From contig NZ_RARB01000003.1 in NCBI RefSeq assembly GCF_003612015.1, positions 146,023-210,022 of the forward strand: a stretch of 64,000 bases of DNA, read 5' to 3'. The stretch comes from Pantoea piersonii. GTDB taxonomy: Bacteria > Pseudomonadota > Gammaproteobacteria > Enterobacterales > Enterobacteriaceae. Positions 1 through 11,611 of this stretch are shown piece by piece (the stretch's first letter is position 1; each line of letters starts with the position of its first letter). Made by a program: the position numbers and the translations under genes. The notes under the pieces were generated by a model. The model worked only from the letters and a program-made list of their open reading frames with translations. It did not search any database and was not told the DNA's origin.

Positions 1-49
1 GCGCCTGCCGCGACGGCCGCAGCTTACATTGCCACGGGGCCGCGTTCAC
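1..49 (-). CDS. cptA: CptA (YgfX), N-terminal fragment cut by the window edge
   Basis: Only the first 16 codons are inside the window. A GTG start at 49 lies inside the end of sdhE in another frame and reads [11 protein letters not shown] and onward. This resembles the start of the E. coli YgfX/CptA inner-membrane protein (…LWQSDLR…). In E. coli sdhE and cptA form a two-gene operon with overlapping ends, which matches the arrangement here. CptA was described as a membrane partner of SdhE/CptB. The call rests on a short similarity plus position, so it is moderate. Confidence 0.6.
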   Translation of the reverse strand, partial: MNAAPWQCKLRPSRQA

Positions 50-290
50 GGTTGCGCTGTTGGATCAGCCGGATAATGCGCTTCAGCTCGGGATCGGCCG
101 GTTCGCCGTGATCCATCATCCAGTTGAAGAGATCGGGATCGTCGCTCTTCAGCAGCGCGACAAAAGCCTTTTTGTCGGTATCGCTAAGCGTGTCATATTC
201 ATATTTGAAGAAAGGCATAATAGCCACATCCAGCTCCAGCATGCCGCGACGGCAGGCCCAGTGAATGCGTGATTTGTCATGAATGTCCAT
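24..290 (-). CDS. sdhE: SdhE (YgfY), FAD assembly factor
   Basis: This 88-residue protein helps covalent attachment of FAD to succinate dehydrogenase SdhA and fumarate reductase FrdA in the cytoplasm. The diagnostic RGxxE motif is at residues 15-19 (R-G-M-L-E), and length and sequence match the YgfY/SdhE family throughout. The stop overlaps the probable cptA start, as in the known sdhE-cptA operon. The gene is divergent from ygfZ, and the roughly 220-bp gap between them should hold both promoters. Confidence 0.95.
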   Translation of the reverse strand: MDIHDKSRIHWACRRGMLELDVAIMPFFKYEYDTLSDTDKKAFVALLKSDDPDLFNWMMDHGEPADPELKRIIRLIQQRNRERGPVAM

Positions 291-508
291 GTGAGTTATT
301 TCCGCAGTTCAGACAGTGCGGCTAGTGTAACCTGGTTTTATTGCGCCTGCAGGCGCCCGTTGCGATGCTGTGCGACGCGCCGCGCGCGCATGCCTGTCGT
401 TACCGCGCCGACTCGCGATTTGTGCGCCCGATTCCGTAAACCTGTTGCAAAGCCAGTACGCTCTTTTAACATTGAGTTCAGGATTAACCTTTTTAATCAG
501 GACAGCCA
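291..508. promoter_or_regulatory. Divergent promoter region between sdhE and ygfZ
   Basis: This is a 218-bp non-coding gap between two divergently transcribed genes. The ORFs crossing it on either strand look like shadows. An AT-richer stretch close to ygfZ (about 460-500) is a plausible promoter position, but no -35/-10 pair stands out strongly. Confidence 0.35.
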
Positions 509-1492
509 ATGCCTATTTTCAGCTTACCGCCGCGCCAGCCCGTGGCCGCCTCTCGTCTGCCGTTAACCCTGATGTCGCTGGAGGCCTGGGCGCTGGTAGC
601 GGTGCAGGGTGCCGACAGCACCTCTTATCTGCAAGGCCAGCTTACGCTGGACGTCGCCGCGATGGGGGCGGATCAGCACCGTCCGGCGGCGCACTGCGAC
701 GCGAAAGGCAAAATGTGGAGTAACCTGCGTCTGTTCCATCGCGGTGAAGGCTACGCCTACCTGGTGCGTCGCGAGCTGCGCGACACGCAGCTGGCCGAAC
801 TGAAAAAATATGCGGTGTTCTCTAAAGTGACGCTGCTACCGGACGATGAAGCGGTGCTGCTTGGCGTAGCGGGCTTCCAGGCGCGCGCGGCGCTGGCCAG
901 CCTGTTCGATACCCTGCCGGACAGCGAGACGCCAGTGGTGCAGCAGGCGGACACCACGCTGCTGTGGTTCGCCACGCCCGCCGAGCGCTTCCTGATTGTG
1001 ACCACAGACGAGCAGGCGCAGGTGCTGCAGCAGAAGCTGGCTGACGACGCGCAGCTGAACGACAGCACGCAGTGGCTGGCGCTTGATATCGAGGCGGGCA
1101 TACCGGTGATCGACCCGGCGACCTCCGCGCAGCTGATCCCGCAGGCCACCAATATGCAGGCGCTCGACGCCATCAGCTTTAAAAAAGGCTGCTATACCGG
1201 GCAGGAGATGGTGGCGCGCGCCAAATTCCGCGGCGCTAACAAGCGCGCGCTTTACTGGCTGGCGGGCCAGGCGAGCCGGGTTCCCGCAGCGAATGATTCG
1301 CTGGAGCTGCAAATGGGCGAGCGCTGGCGTCGTACCGGCACCGTGCTTGCCGCCGTTCAGCTTGAGGATGGCGACGTGTGGGTTCAGGTGGTGATGAACA
1401 ACGATCTGGAGCCGGAAAGCGTGCTGCGCGTGGAAGGTGATGAGGGCGGCCGTCTGCTGATTCAGCCGCTGCCCTATTCGCTGGAAGAGTAA
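509..1492 (+). CDS. ygfZ: YgfZ, folate-dependent Fe-S cluster protein
   Basis: This 327-residue protein belongs to the COG0354 family, related to GcvT, and uses tetrahydrofolate to support assembly or repair of some iron-sulfur enzymes such as MiaB. The family signature K-G-C-Y-T-G-Q-E is at about residues 226-233 and includes the conserved cysteine 228. Length is normal for the family. It faces sdhE divergently and converges on trhA, with a strong hairpin between them. YgfZ and the GcvT encoded at 8.9-10 kb share the same ancestral fold. Confidence 0.95.
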   Translation: MPIFSLPPRQPVAASRLPLTLMSLEAWALVAVQGADSTSYLQGQLTLDVAAMGADQHRPAAHCDAKGKMWSNLRLFHRGEGYAYLVRRELRDTQLAELKKYAVFSKVTLLPDDEAVLLGVAGFQARAALASLFDTLPDSETPVVQQADTTLLWFATPAERFLIVTTDEQAQVLQQKLADDAQLNDSTQWLALDIEAGIPVIDPATSAQLIPQATNMQALDAISFKKGCYTGQEMVARAKFRGANKRALYWLAGQASRVPAANDSLELQMGERWRRTGTVLAAVQLEDGDVWVQVVMNNDLEPESVLRVEGDEGGRLLIQPLPYSLEE

Positions 1493-1501
1493 CGTCTGGC
1501 T

Positions 1502-1534
1502 GCAACCTCCCTCTCCTTATGGGAGGGAGGTTGC
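1502..1534. terminator. Bidirectional hairpin between ygfZ and trhA
   Basis: A 12-bp perfect inverted repeat (GCAACCTCCCTC with GAGGGAGGTTGC) separated by a short loop lies between two convergent stop codons. There is no long T-run, so it may be only partly intrinsic, but the position fits a shared terminator. Confidence 0.7.
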
Positions 1535-1537
1535 GGT

Positions 1538-2188
1538 TTACATAACATAAAAATAGATGGCGCAGAAATGACAGGCGCTGCCGCCCAGCACAAAGGCGTG
1601 CCAGATGGCGTGGTTATAGGGTATGCGTCGCGCCACATAGAAAATAACGCCGAGCGAATAGATAATGCCGCCCGCCGCCAGCAGCCAGATGCCTCCTGGC
1701 GATAGCTTCAGCGTCAGCTGATAAATCACAACCAGCGACAGCCATCCCATACAGAGATAGGTCACCAGCGACAGCGCCTTGAAGCGGTGCGCAATGGTGA
1801 GCTTAAAAATAATCCCCGCCAGCGCCAGACCCCAGATCACCACCATCATCCCATGCGCCAGCGGCGACTTCAGCCCTACCAGCAAGAAAGGCGTATAGGT
1901 GCCGGCGATCAGCAGATAGATGGCGCAGTGGTCGAGCTTTTTCAGCCAGCGCTTGGCCCCGTGATGAGGAATGGCGTGATAAAGCGTAGAAGCCAGGAAC
2001 AGCAGAATCATGCTGCCGCCGTACAGGCTATAGCTGGTGATGGCGGTGGCGCTGGCACCCATTTCAACCGCCTGCACCAGCAGCAGCACCAGTCCGACAA
2101 TGCCGAACAGGCAGCCGAAACCATGGCTGATGCTGTTGGCGATCTCCTCAGCGAGTGAATAGCCCTGAGCGACTAACCGATTTTTCAT
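1538..2188 (-). CDS. trhA: TrhA (YqfA), hemolysin III family membrane protein
   Basis: This 216-217 residue inner-membrane protein of the hemolysin III / PAQR-like family has about seven hydrophobic segments. In E. coli it is linked to membrane lipid and fluidity homeostasis, and hemolysis is not a demonstrated normal role. The motif block [11 protein letters not shown] and the final H-A-x-W-H-A-F are typical. The open frame extends 26 codons further upstream, but the start at 2188 ([15 protein letters not shown]) matches the E. coli N-terminus and has AGGA upstream, so it is preferred. Confidence 0.9.
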   Translation of the reverse strand: MKNRLVAQGYSLAEEIANSISHGFGCLFGIVGLVLLLVQAVEMGASATAITSYSLYGGSMILLFLASTLYHAIPHHGAKRWLKKLDHCAIYLLIAGTYTPFLLVGLKSPLAHGMMVVIWGLALAGIIFKLTIAHRFKALSLVTYLCMGWLSLVVIYQLTLKLSPGGIWLLAAGGIIYSLGVIFYVARRIPYNHAIWHAFVLGGSACHFCAIYFYVM

Positions 2189-2366
2189 AATGGCGCGATC
2201 CTGAATGTCGGGTTGAGTGAGGATTTTATAACCACCAGCATAACCGGGAACATTTTGAGAGTACAATTGTACGCTAAAATTAATCTGTGAATGCCTGTTA
2301 CAGCCTGTGCGCTGCGCAAATCTGGTACACTGCCTGCAGATCCATTTTTAATGAGCGCGCCCGCAG

Positions 2367-3086
2367 ATGTTCTCTCATCACGATCTTGCCAGCCTGAATG
2401 ACCTGGAGATGCAGGTTTATCACGACATCATTAAACACCCGGAAAGCGTCAGTTATATGACCATCCGTGAGCTGGCGGAGCGAGCGGGCGTCTCTACCAC
2501 CACCGTGCTGCGCTTCTGCCGCAAGATGCGGTGCGACGGCTGGTCGGAATTCCGCATCCGTTTTCGCCTGGCGCAGCAGCAGACGCAGCCGGTACAGGCG
2601 AACGTTGGCGTCAGCGAAATGCTGAGCTTTTTCAAAAGCATTAATAACGACGAATTCAGCGAGCTGATATCCCGCGCCGCCAGGATGATTAATCAGGCTG
2701 ACCAGCTTTTCTTTATTGGCGCGGGCACCTCGGGCAGCCTGGCTAAATATGGTGCGCGCTTTTTCTCTAACGTAGGGAAATTCAGCCACTATATCGACGA
2801 TCCCTATTATCCGGTCAGCGGCAGCGTAGATGAAAATACGCTGGCGATATTGCTCTCTGTCTCTGGCGAGACGCCGGAAATATTGCGCCTCGCCAGCCAG
2901 TTCAGTCTGCGTCGCTGCCAGACCCTTGCCATTACCCATTCCGAGAGCAGCTCACTGGCGAAAATGAGCGATTTCGCCCTGGCTTATCATGTCCCGGTGA
3001 TCCGCCTGAGCGATAATTACGACATCACTACCCAGGTGCCGGTTATGTATATTCTTGAAGCTATCGGTCGGCTGCTGATTAAATAA
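2367..3086 (+). CDS. RpiR/MurR-family transcriptional regulator
   Basis: This 239-residue regulator has an N-terminal RpiR-type helix-turn-helix (residues about 1-77, with S-T-T-T-V-L-R-F-C-R-K as recognition-helix region). A C-terminal SIS sugar-phosphate-binding domain (about 100-235) carries the F-F-I-G-A-G-T-S-G-S-L-A phosphosugar loop and L-L-S-V-S-G-E-T-P-E. Family members sense phosphosugars. It sits 113 bp upstream of and codirectional with the 6-phospho-beta-glucosidase gene, so it probably controls beta-glucoside use (inference). In E. coli this position holds yqfB rather than a regulator. The exact ligand is not visible. Confidence 0.88.
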   Translation: MFSHHDLASLNDLEMQVYHDIIKHPESVSYMTIRELAERAGVSTTTVLRFCRKMRCDGWSEFRIRFRLAQQQTQPVQANVGVSEMLSFFKSINNDEFSELISRAARMINQADQLFFIGAGTSGSLAKYGARFFSNVGKFSHYIDDPYYPVSGSVDENTLAILLSVSGETPEILRLASQFSLRRCQTLAITHSESSSLAKMSDFALAYHVPVIRLSDNYDITTQVPVMYILEAIGRLLIK

Positions 3087-3190
3087 AACAGGCTGTTTTA
3101 CGGGCGTAACATATTACCCTGGCGCGCCGGTGTTATATCGTGACTTCCCTTTTTGCTTTGCTACACTCGCGGCAAGATTTATTTCGCTGA

Positions 3191-4639
<1,449 letters not shown>

Positions 4640-4645
4640 GTCTCA

Positions 4646-4681
4646 TCGGGCCGCGCCGCAACAGACGTGGCCCGACTTTTT
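4646..4681 (+). terminator. Intrinsic terminator of bglA
   Basis: Arms TCGGGCC (4646-4652) and GGCCCGA (4669-4675) are followed by a short T-run. The T-run overlaps the stop codon of the convergent ygfF. Confidence 0.75.
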
Positions 4682-5432
4682 AGCGGCCGCCCGCGGCGTC
4701 GATAAAGGTGCCGGTGATATAAGAGGCCGCCTCGCTCGCCAGCCAGGCAATCGCTTCGGCAATCTCTTCCGCCTCTCCGCCGCGCCCCATCGGGATCACC
4801 CCTGCCATACCCGCCACGCGATCGACGCGTCCCGGCTCGCCGCCGTCCGCATGCATCTCGGTATAGATAAAGCCCGGCCGCACGCCATTAACGCGAATGC
4901 CCTGTGCCGCCACCTCCAGCGATAATCCGCGCGTCAGCGTATCCATCGCCCCTTTCGACGCCGCATAATCAACATATTCTCCCGGCGCGCCAAGACGCGA
5001 CGCGGCTGAGGAGACGTTAATAATCGTCCCACCCTGGCCGCCGTGATGCGTGCCCATACGCTTTACCGCTTCGCGGCAGCAGAGAAAAGCGCCAGTGACG
5101 TTGGTGGCGAAAACGCGCTGCAGCCGTTCAGCGCTGAGATCCTCAACGCGGCACTGCGTAAAGAGGATACCCGCATTGTTGACCAGCACGCCGAGCGGCA
5201 TCGCTTCCTCATCCAGTCGCTGAAACAGCGCCACGACCTGCGCCTCATCGGCAATATCCGCCTGAACGGCAAAGGCTTCGCCGCCCTGCTCGCGGATCTC
5301 TGCCACCACCTGTTGCGCCTCTTCTGCACGCTGACGATAGTTAACCGCCACGCGATAGCCCTGCTGCGCCAGCTTCAGCGCCGTCGCGCGGCCAATCCCC
5401 CGGCTTGCGCCGGTAACCAGAGCCAGTGTCAT
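4680..5432 (-). CDS. ygfF: YgfF, short-chain dehydrogenase/reductase
   Basis: This 250-residue classical SDR has an N-terminal NAD(P)-binding T-G-A-S-R-G-I-G motif (residues about 7-14), N-N-A-G, and a catalytic S…Y-x-x-x-K set with Y-A-A-S-K. It matches E. coli YgfF in the P-G-F-I-Y-T-E-M-H-A region and in context (bglA-ygfF-gcvP). Its substrate is unknown; related SDRs act on sugars or fatty-acyl intermediates. Compared with the recalled E. coli sequence there is a small insertion near D-R-V-A-G-M-A-G-V-I-P-M. A GTGGAGAAAAT ribosome-binding site supports the start. Confidence 0.9.
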   Translation of the reverse strand: MTLALVTGASRGIGRATALKLAQQGYRVAVNYRQRAEEAQQVVAEIREQGGEAFAVQADIADEAQVVALFQRLDEEAMPLGVLVNNAGILFTQCRVEDLSAERLQRVFATNVTGAFLCCREAVKRMGTHHGGQGGTIINVSSAASRLGAPGEYVDYAASKGAMDTLTRGLSLEVAAQGIRVNGVRPGFIYTEMHADGGEPGRVDRVAGMAGVIPMGRGGEAEEIAEAIAWLASEAASYITGTFIDAAGGR

Positions 5433-5443
5433 ATTTTCTCCAC

Positions 5444-5469
5444 AAAAAAGGGCCGGATAAGCGGCCCTT
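5444..5469 (-). terminator. Intrinsic terminator of the gcvTHP operon
   Basis: On the minus strand the arms AAGGGCCG and CGGCCCTT form a hairpin followed by a run of six T residues. It lies between the gcvP stop and the ygfF start. Confidence 0.85.
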
Positions 5470-5492
5470 GTTGTCTATGTTTTGCGTGACGC

Positions 5493-8366
5493 TTACTGAT
5501 AGTCGCTCATCGGCACGCAGGAACAGAACAGGTTGCGATCGCCGAACACGTCGTCGAGACGCTTCACCGTCGGCCAGTATTTATTGTCGCTGCCTGCCGG
5601 GAAGACCGCCAGCTCACGGCTGTAGGGATGATTCCACTCGCCTGCCAGTTCGACCTGCGTGTGCGGCGCGTTAACCAGCGGATTATCCTCAGCAGGCCAT
5701 TCGCCGTCCGCTACGCGATCGATCTCCATCCGGATAGAGAGCATCGCATCGATAAAGCGATCCAGTTCCGTTTTGCTCTCGGACTCGGTCGGCTCCACCA
5801 TCAGGGTGCCGGCGACCGGGAACGACATTGTCGGCGCGTGGAAACCGTAGTCGATTAATCGCTTGGCGATATCCAGCTCGCTGATGCCGGTCTGCTCTTT
5901 CAGCGGACGAATGTCGAGAATACATTCGTGCGCCACGCGACCGTCGCGCCCGGCGTACAGGATCGGGTAGGCCGACTGCAGGCGGCTGGCGATATAGTTG
6001 GCGTTAAGAATAGCGACCTGGCTGGCGCGCTTCAGTCCCTCCGCGCCCATCATGCGGATATACATCCAGCTAATCGGCAGAATAGAGGCGCTGCCGAACG
6101 GCGCCGCTGACACCGCGCCCTGCTGCGTCAGTACGCCGTCGATCTGCACTACGCTGTGGCCCGGCACGAACGGTGCCAGATGCGCTTTCACGCCGATCGG
6201 TCCCATGCCGGGGCCACCGCCGCCGTGCGGAATACAGAAGGTTTTATGCAGATTCAGGTGCGACACGTCCGCGCCGATATAGCCTGGCGTGGTAATGCCC
6301 ACCTGCGCATTCATATTGGCACCGTCGAGATAAACCTGCCCACCGTGCTGATGCACGATCTGGCACACTTCGCGGATCGTCTCTTCATAGACGCCGTGCG
6401 TCGAAGGATAGGTCACCATAATGCAGGAGAGATGCTCGCCTGCCTGCGCCGCTTTTTCACGCAGGTCGCCGAGATCGATATTGCCCTGCTTGTCGCAGGC
6501 CACCACCACCACTTCCATTCCCGCCATCTGCGCCGAGGCTGGGTTGGTGCCGTGCGCAGAGCTCGGGATCAGGCAGAGATTGCGCGCGCCTTCATTACGG
6601 CTTTCGTGATAGCGACGAATAGCCAGCAGCCCGGCATATTCGCCCTGGGCACCGGAGTTCGGCTGCATGCAGAGCGCGTCATAGCCGGTAAGCTGAACCA
6701 GCCACTGCGACAGCTGGCCGATCATCTGCAGATAGCCAGAGGCCTGTTCTGCCGGGCAGAACGGATGCAGTTCAGCGAATTCCGGCCAGGTGATGGGGAT
6801 CATCTCGGCGGCGGCGTTAAGCTTCATGGTGCAGGAGCCAAGCGGGATCATCGCCTGATTCAGCGCCAGATCCTTTTTCTCCAGGCTGTGCATATAGCGC
6901 ATCATCTCGGTTTCGCTGTGATAGCGGTTGAAGACCGGATGGGTCAGGATTTCGCTCTGGCGCAGCTGCGCGGCGGGGATCGCCTGGCTGTCAGCCGCAA
7001 CGGCGGCGTCCAGCTTGTCGATATCCTGACCGTGCTCGTCGCCCAGCAGGATAGCGAACAGCGCCAGCACATCCTCGCGGCGCGTGGTTTCGTCCAGCGT
7101 AATGCCGACCGCGTGATGAATATCGCTGCGCAGGTTGACGCCGAAGCTCTGCGCGCGGTTCAGCACCGCGCCTTTGTCTTCCACCTCGACCGTCAGGGTA
7201 TCGAACCAGCTGTTGTGGCGCAGCTTCAGCCCGCCGTTTTGCAGTCCGGTCGCCAGAATAGTCGTCAGGCGATGGATGCGGGAAGCGATGCGCTTCAGCC
7301 CTTTCGGACCGTGATAAACCGCGTACAGGCCGGCGATATTGGCGAGCAGTACCTGAGAGGTACAGATGTTAGAGTTCGCTTTTTCACGACGGATATGCTG
7401 TTCGCGCGTCTGCATCGCCATGCGCAGCGCGGTATTGCCTGCGGCGTCGCGCGAGACGCCGATGATGCGTCCCGGCATCGAGCGCTTGTGCTCGTCGCGG
7501 CTGGCGAAGAAGGCGGCGTGCGGGCCACCGTAGCCCATCGGCACGCCGAAACGCTGCGCCGATCCGAAGACAATGTCCGCGCCCTGCTTGCCCGGCGCTT
7601 CCAGCATCACCAGTGCCATAAAGTCCGACGCGACGCTGACGATGATTTTGCGGCTTTTGAGCTCGGCGATCAGCGCGCTGTAGTCGTGCGCTTCGCCGGT
7701 GGTGCCGACCTGTTGCAGCAGCACGCCGAACAGCTGGTCATGCTCCAGCGCTTTCTCGGCGCGGTCGATAATCAGCTCGAAGCCGAAGGTCTCCGCGCGG
7801 GTGCGCACCACGTCGAGCGTCTGTGGATGGATATCTTCCGCGATAAAGAATTTACCGGCGTTTTTAAGTTTGCTGACGCGCTTCGCCATCGCCATCGCTT
7901 CTGCCGCCGCCGTGGCTTCATCGAGCAGCGAAGCGGAGGCGACATCCAGACCGGTAAGATCGAGCGTCACCTGTTGAAAGTTAAGCAGCGCTTCAAGTCG
8001 GCCCTGCGACACTTCTGGCTGGTAAGGAGTATAGGCGGTGTACCAGCCCGGATTTTCCAGCATATTGCGCAGGATCACCGGCGGCGTCACGACCGCGCTG
8101 TAACCCATGCCGATCCAGGATTTGTAGCGCTGATTCTGACCGGCGATCGCCTTAAGCTCGGCCAGCGCCTGCTGCTCGGTCGCCGCGTCGCCGACGGCGG
8201 GTGGACCGGGCAGCTGAATGTCGGCAGGCACAATCGCGCCGATTAGCGCGTCCAGCGAGCTGGCGCCGATCGCCTCCAGCATCAAAGCCTGTTGTTCCGG
8301 CGAGGGACCGATATGGCGTTCAATGAAGGCGCCGTTGTGTTCGAGCTGGCTCAAAGTCTGGGTCAT
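5493..8366 (-). CDS. gcvP: Glycine dehydrogenase (decarboxylating), P protein
   Basis: This 957-residue PLP enzyme decarboxylates glycine and passes the aminomethyl group to lipoyl-GcvH. The PLP lysine is K708 in the [10 protein letters not shown] motif, followed by the glycine-rich G-G-G-G-P-G-M-G loop. Full length equals the E. coli enzyme. It is the last gene of gcvT-gcvH-gcvP and is followed by a strong terminator. There is an 83-bp gap from gcvH. Confidence 0.97.
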   Translation of the reverse strand: MTQTLSQLEHNGAFIERHIGPSPEQQALMLEAIGASSLDALIGAIVPADIQLPGPPAVGDAATEQQALAELKAIAGQNQRYKSWIGMGYSAVVTPPVILRNMLENPGWYTAYTPYQPEVSQGRLEALLNFQQVTLDLTGLDVASASLLDEATAAAEAMAMAKRVSKLKNAGKFFIAEDIHPQTLDVVRTRAETFGFELIIDRAEKALEHDQLFGVLLQQVGTTGEAHDYSALIAELKSRKIIVSVASDFMALVMLEAPGKQGADIVFGSAQRFGVPMGYGGPHAAFFASRDEHKRSMPGRIIGVSRDAAGNTALRMAMQTREQHIRREKANSNICTSQVLLANIAGLYAVYHGPKGLKRIASRIHRLTTILATGLQNGGLKLRHNSWFDTLTVEVEDKGAVLNRAQSFGVNLRSDIHHAVGITLDETTRREDVLALFAILLGDEHGQDIDKLDAAVAADSQAIPAAQLRQSEILTHPVFNRYHSETEMMRYMHSLEKKDLALNQAMIPLGSCTMKLNAAAEMIPITWPEFAELHPFCPAEQASGYLQMIGQLSQWLVQLTGYDALCMQPNSGAQGEYAGLLAIRRYHESRNEGARNLCLIPSSAHGTNPASAQMAGMEVVVVACDKQGNIDLGDLREKAAQAGEHLSCIMVTYPSTHGVYEETIREVCQIVHQHGGQVYLDGANMNAQVGITTPGYIGADVSHLNLHKTFCIPHGGGGPGMGPIGVKAHLAPFVPGHSVVQIDGVLTQQGAVSAAPFGSASILPISWMYIRMMGAEGLKRASQVAILNANYIASRLQSAYPILYAGRDGRVAHECILDIRPLKEQTGISELDIAKRLIDYGFHAPTMSFPVAGTLMVEPTESESKTELDRFIDAMLSIRMEIDRVADGEWPAEDNPLVNAPHTQVELAGEWNHPYSRELAVFPAGSDNKYWPTVKRLDDVFGDRNLFCSCVPMSDYQ

Positions 8367-8449
8367 TAGCAGTCAATCCTGAATCGGGCTGGAATACAGA
8401 GAAAGCAAGGTCGTTAAAAGCGGCCAGAGCGGGCTGGCCGCCGTGTTGC

Positions 8450-8836
8450 TTATTCGTCGATGGAGGCTTTATAGGCGTCCGCATCCAGCAGCGAATCGAG
8501 TTCAGATTCGTCGCTGGGTTTGATTCTGAACAGCCAACCGGCTGCATAGGGCTCGCTGTTGACCAGCTCCGGCGCATCGCCCAGCTCGTCGTTTACGGCC
8601 ACGATTTCGCCGCTAATGGGCGCATAAATATCGGACGCGGCTTTGACTGACTCCGCGACGGCGCACTCGTCCCCAGCGGAGTAGGTGTTGCCGACCTCTG
8701 GCAGATCGACAAAGACCATATCGCCTAACAGCTCCTGAGCGTGCTCGGTAATGCCGACGGTAAAGGTGCCGTCCGCTTCTTTACGCACCCACTCATGACT
8801 GTCGCGGTACTTCAATTCATTTGGCACATTGCTCAT
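8450..8836 (-). CDS. gcvH: Glycine cleavage system H protein
   Basis: This 128-residue lipoyl carrier shuttles the aminomethyl intermediate between GcvP, GcvT and the L protein (Lpd). The lipoylated lysine is K65 in A-E-S-V-K-A-A-S-D. The frame stays open upstream to 8887, but the M-S-N-V-P-N-E-L start at 8836 matches the family and is preceded by AGGAGAAAGG. The longer version would overlap the gcvT end. Confidence 0.96.
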   Translation of the reverse strand: MSNVPNELKYRDSHEWVRKEADGTFTVGITEHAQELLGDMVFVDLPEVGNTYSAGDECAVAESVKAASDIYAPISGEIVAVNDELGDAPELVNSEPYAAGWLFRIKPSDESELDSLLDADAYKASIDE

Positions 8837-8858
8837 CGCCCTTTCTCCTGAAAATAGA

Positions 8859-9953
8859 TTACTGAACCGGCTTGCCGCCGCGTACAAAAACAGGTTTGGT
8901 TACTTTTACCGGCATCTCGCGCTGACGGATCTCAACGATAGCGTGCTCGCCGATACCTGCCGGCACGCGCGCCAGCGCAATACTGTAGCCGAGCGTCGGC
9001 GAGAAGGAGCCGCTGGTGATAACGCCCTGCTGCGATTGCCCCTGCGCGTCAGTGAAGCGTACCGGCTGACCGCTACGCAGCACCCCTTTTTCCGTCATGA
9101 TCAGGCCAACCAGTTTTTCTGTGCCCTTTTCGCGCTGCATCTCCAGCGCCTCGCGTCCGATAAAGTCGCGATCGGCAGGCTCCCAGCAAATCGTCCAGCC
9201 CATATTGGCCGCCAGCGGCGAAACGCCTTCGTCCATCTCCTGCCCGTAGAGGTTCATGCCCGCTTCCAGACGCAGCGTGTCGCGCGCGCCCAGCCCTGCG
9301 GGCTTAACACCCGCCGCAAGCAGACGCTGCCAGAAATCCGCCGCCATGGTCGCGGGCAGTGCAATTTCATAGCCCGCTTCGCCGGTATAGCCGGTCGTGG
9401 CGATAAAGAGCTCACCCGACTGTACGCCGAAAAAGGGTTTCATGCCGGTTACCGCTTCGCGCTGCTCCGCGCTGAACAGGGTCTGCGCTTTCTGCTGCGC
9501 CTGCGGGCCCTGCACGGCGATAAGCGCCAGGTCATCGCGCTCCGTCAGCGCGACGCCATAGGCCTGGGCATGTTTGCCGATCCACGCCAGATCTTTTTCT
9601 CGCGTCGCCGAGTTAACGACGAGACGGAAAAAGTCTTCGGTCATAAAGTAAACAATCAAATCATCAATGACGCCACCGGAGGCATTCAGCATGCCGGTAT
9701 AAAGCGCTTTGCCGGGCTGCGTCAGCCTGGCGACATCGTTCGCCAGCAGATGGCGCAGGAAGTCGCGCGTCTGCGCGCCGTGCAGATCGACGATAGTCAT
9801 ATGCGAAACGTCGAACATACCGGCGTCCTGACGTACGGCATGATGCTCGTCCATCTGCGAGCCGTAATGCAGCGGCATCATCCAGCCGTGGAAGTCGACC
9901 ATGCGGGCGCCGCAGGCCTGATGCTGTTCAAATAACGGGGTTTGCTGAGTCAT
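8859..9953 (-). CDS. gcvT: Aminomethyltransferase, T protein
   Basis: This 364-residue tetrahydrofolate-dependent enzyme releases ammonia and makes 5,10-methylene-THF from the aminomethyl group on GcvH. The sequence matches E. coli GcvT end to end ([17 protein letters not shown]-x-G-Y-E). Two in-frame ATGs exist. The second (9953, M-T-Q-Q-T-P-L) is chosen because AGGA sits 6 bases upstream and it matches the E. coli N-terminus. It is the first gene of the operon. Confidence 0.96.
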   Translation of the reverse strand: MTQQTPLFEQHQACGARMVDFHGWMMPLHYGSQMDEHHAVRQDAGMFDVSHMTIVDLHGAQTRDFLRHLLANDVARLTQPGKALYTGMLNASGGVIDDLIVYFMTEDFFRLVVNSATREKDLAWIGKHAQAYGVALTERDDLALIAVQGPQAQQKAQTLFSAEQREAVTGMKPFFGVQSGELFIATTGYTGEAGYEIALPATMAADFWQRLLAAGVKPAGLGARDTLRLEAGMNLYGQEMDEGVSPLAANMGWTICWEPADRDFIGREALEMQREKGTEKLVGLIMTEKGVLRSGQPVRFTDAQGQSQQGVITSGSFSPTLGYSIALARVPAGIGEHAIVEIRQREMPVKVTKPVFVRGGKPVQ

Positions 9954-10351
9954 AACCATCCTGTCGCGAAGCGGGTAAGTTTCGGGCGGGCGTCAGCCTG
10001 CAAATCGCCCGGCGCAAACGTTCTCTTTTCCCTGACGTTATCATTGAAAAGACGATTTAACCATAAGCTGTACAGGGGCGAATTGAAGCATGTCTTTAAA
10101 GGGGCACGCAAAGCCAGCAGCATAATTAACTGTGGTTTTGTGATTTTCCTCGCAGGAAAGAAGCGAAACGCCGTGCGAGATAGCAAGATAATCAGCTGTG
10201 TCGCGCAGAATGTTAACAACGCGCTTTAAAGCCCGCGCTCAGGAATAAATAAAACTAATGCGAACACGGGGGTGAAATTAGAATAAATCAAACGAGGCAC
10301 GCTACAGGTGCAGCGCCGCTCTTTTTTGGTGCATCCCTGAACGGCAGGCGT
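9954..10351 (-). promoter_or_regulatory. Long leader/promoter region of the gcv operon
   Basis: About 400 bp without a credible gene lies upstream of gcvT. The part next to gcvT is GC-rich and the distal part AT-rich. In E. coli the equivalent region binds GcvA, Lrp and PurR at several sites over a long stretch, and the length here fits that. I could not identify a glycine riboswitch fold or single operators with confidence. Confidence 0.45.
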
Positions 10352-10375
10352 AAAAAAGCCAGCGCAAGGCTGGCT
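10352..10375 (-). terminator. Intrinsic terminator of the ubi operon
   Basis: On the minus strand arms AGCCAGC and GCTGGCT with a 5-base loop are followed by six T residues, just after the ubiI stop. Confidence 0.85.
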
Positions 10376-10395
10376 CATAACGGAAACGACCGACG

Positions 10396-11598
10396 CTAAC
10401 GCAGCCAGGCGGGCATATCGTGCAGCCCCATCGCCTGACGCAGCATAACCGGCTTGACGCCTGGCAGCGTATCCGCCAGCTTCAGCCCCAGATCGCGCAG
10501 CAGCTTTTTCGCCGGATGGGTGCCGGCGAAAAGCTCGCGGAACCCCTGCATGCCCGCCAGCATCAGCGCCGCGCTGTGCTTGCGGCTGCGCTCATAGCGG
10601 CGCAGATAGAGGTGCTGACCGATATCTTTGCCCTGCTGATGCAGGCGGCGGATTTCGCCGATCAGCTCCGCCGCGTCCATAAAGCCGAGATTCACGCCCT
10701 GCCCCGCCAGCGGATGTATGGTATGCGCGGCGTCGCCGACCAGCGCCAGACGGTGCGCCGCAAAATTGCGGGCGTAGCGCGCCATCAGCGGGAAAGATTT
10801 GCGTTCGCTCTGCAGGTGACACAGGCCGAGGCGCATATCGAACGCCACCGCGAGCTGCTGGTTAAACAGCGCCTGCGGCATGCTCTCCAGCCGACTCGCC
10901 TCCTGCGGCGACAGCGACCAGACGATTGAGCTGAGGTGCGGATCCTGCATCGGCAGAAACGCCAGAATGCCGTCGCCGTGAAACACCTGGCGCGCCACCG
11001 CGTCATGCGGCAGATCGGTACGAATATTCGCCACCAGCGCGTGGTGATCGTAATCCCAGAAGGTTAAGGGAATATCCGCTTTGTTACGCAGCCAGGAGTT
11101 AGCGCCATCTGCGGCAATCAGCAGGCGCGCGGTCAGCATCGTGCCGTCCTGCAGCGTAATAAAGGCTTCATTTTCGCCGAACGCCACCTGCTGCAGCTGC
11201 GAAGGTGCCATCAGCGTAACGTCGCTGCAGCGGCTGGCGCGCTGCCAGAGGGCGCTGTGAATCGCCGGGTTTTCGATAATATGCCCCAGATGCGTCAGCC
11301 CCTGCTGCTCGTCATCAAAGCTGATGGTGCCGAAGCTGTCGCGATCCCACACTTCCATGCCGTGATAAGCGCTGGCGCGCCGCGCCAGAATATCGGACCA
11401 GACATCCAGCTTCTGCAGCAGCCGCTCGCTGGCGGCGTTGATGGCCGATACGCGAATCGACGGCGCAGCGCTGGCGTCGAACTGCGGCTCCGCCGTTTTT
11501 TCCAGCACGGCGACGCGCAGCCCGCTGCCCTGCAAACCGCAGGCGACCGTCAGTCCTACCATGCCGCCGCCGGCGATAACCACATCAAAACTTTGCAT
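10396..11598 (-). CDS. ubiI: Ubiquinone C5-hydroxylase UbiI (VisC)
   Basis: This 400-residue FAD monooxygenase adds the C5 hydroxyl group in aerobic ubiquinone synthesis. The N-terminal dinucleotide motif is G-G-G-M-V-G-L and the FAD-contact motif is G-D-A-A-H-T-I-H-P-L-A-G-Q-G. It is a paralogue of UbiH, encoded 13 bp upstream. The pair follows pepP and ygfB exactly as in E. coli. Confidence 0.95.
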   Translation of the reverse strand: MQSFDVVIAGGGMVGLTVACGLQGSGLRVAVLEKTAEPQFDASAAPSIRVSAINAASERLLQKLDVWSDILARRASAYHGMEVWDRDSFGTISFDDEQQGLTHLGHIIENPAIHSALWQRASRCSDVTLMAPSQLQQVAFGENEAFITLQDGTMLTARLLIAADGANSWLRNKADIPLTFWDYDHHALVANIRTDLPHDAVARQVFHGDGILAFLPMQDPHLSSIVWSLSPQEASRLESMPQALFNQQLAVAFDMRLGLCHLQSERKSFPLMARYARNFAAHRLALVGDAAHTIHPLAGQGVNLGFMDAAELIGEIRRLHQQGKDIGQHLYLRRYERSRKHSAALMLAGMQGFRELFAGTHPAKKLLRDLGLKLADTLPGVKPVMLRQAMGLHDMPAWLR

Positions 11599-11611
11599 CG
11601 GTGCCCCTTAG

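Noticed and set aside
6156-8246. A 696-codon plus-strand frame opposite gcvP
   Set aside because: His/Arg-rich composition and exact opposition to a highly conserved gene show it is a shadow.
9954-10351. Glycine riboswitch upstream of gcvT
   Set aside because: I could not find the tandem aptamer pattern, and the known enterobacterial control is by GcvA, Lrp and PurR proteins.
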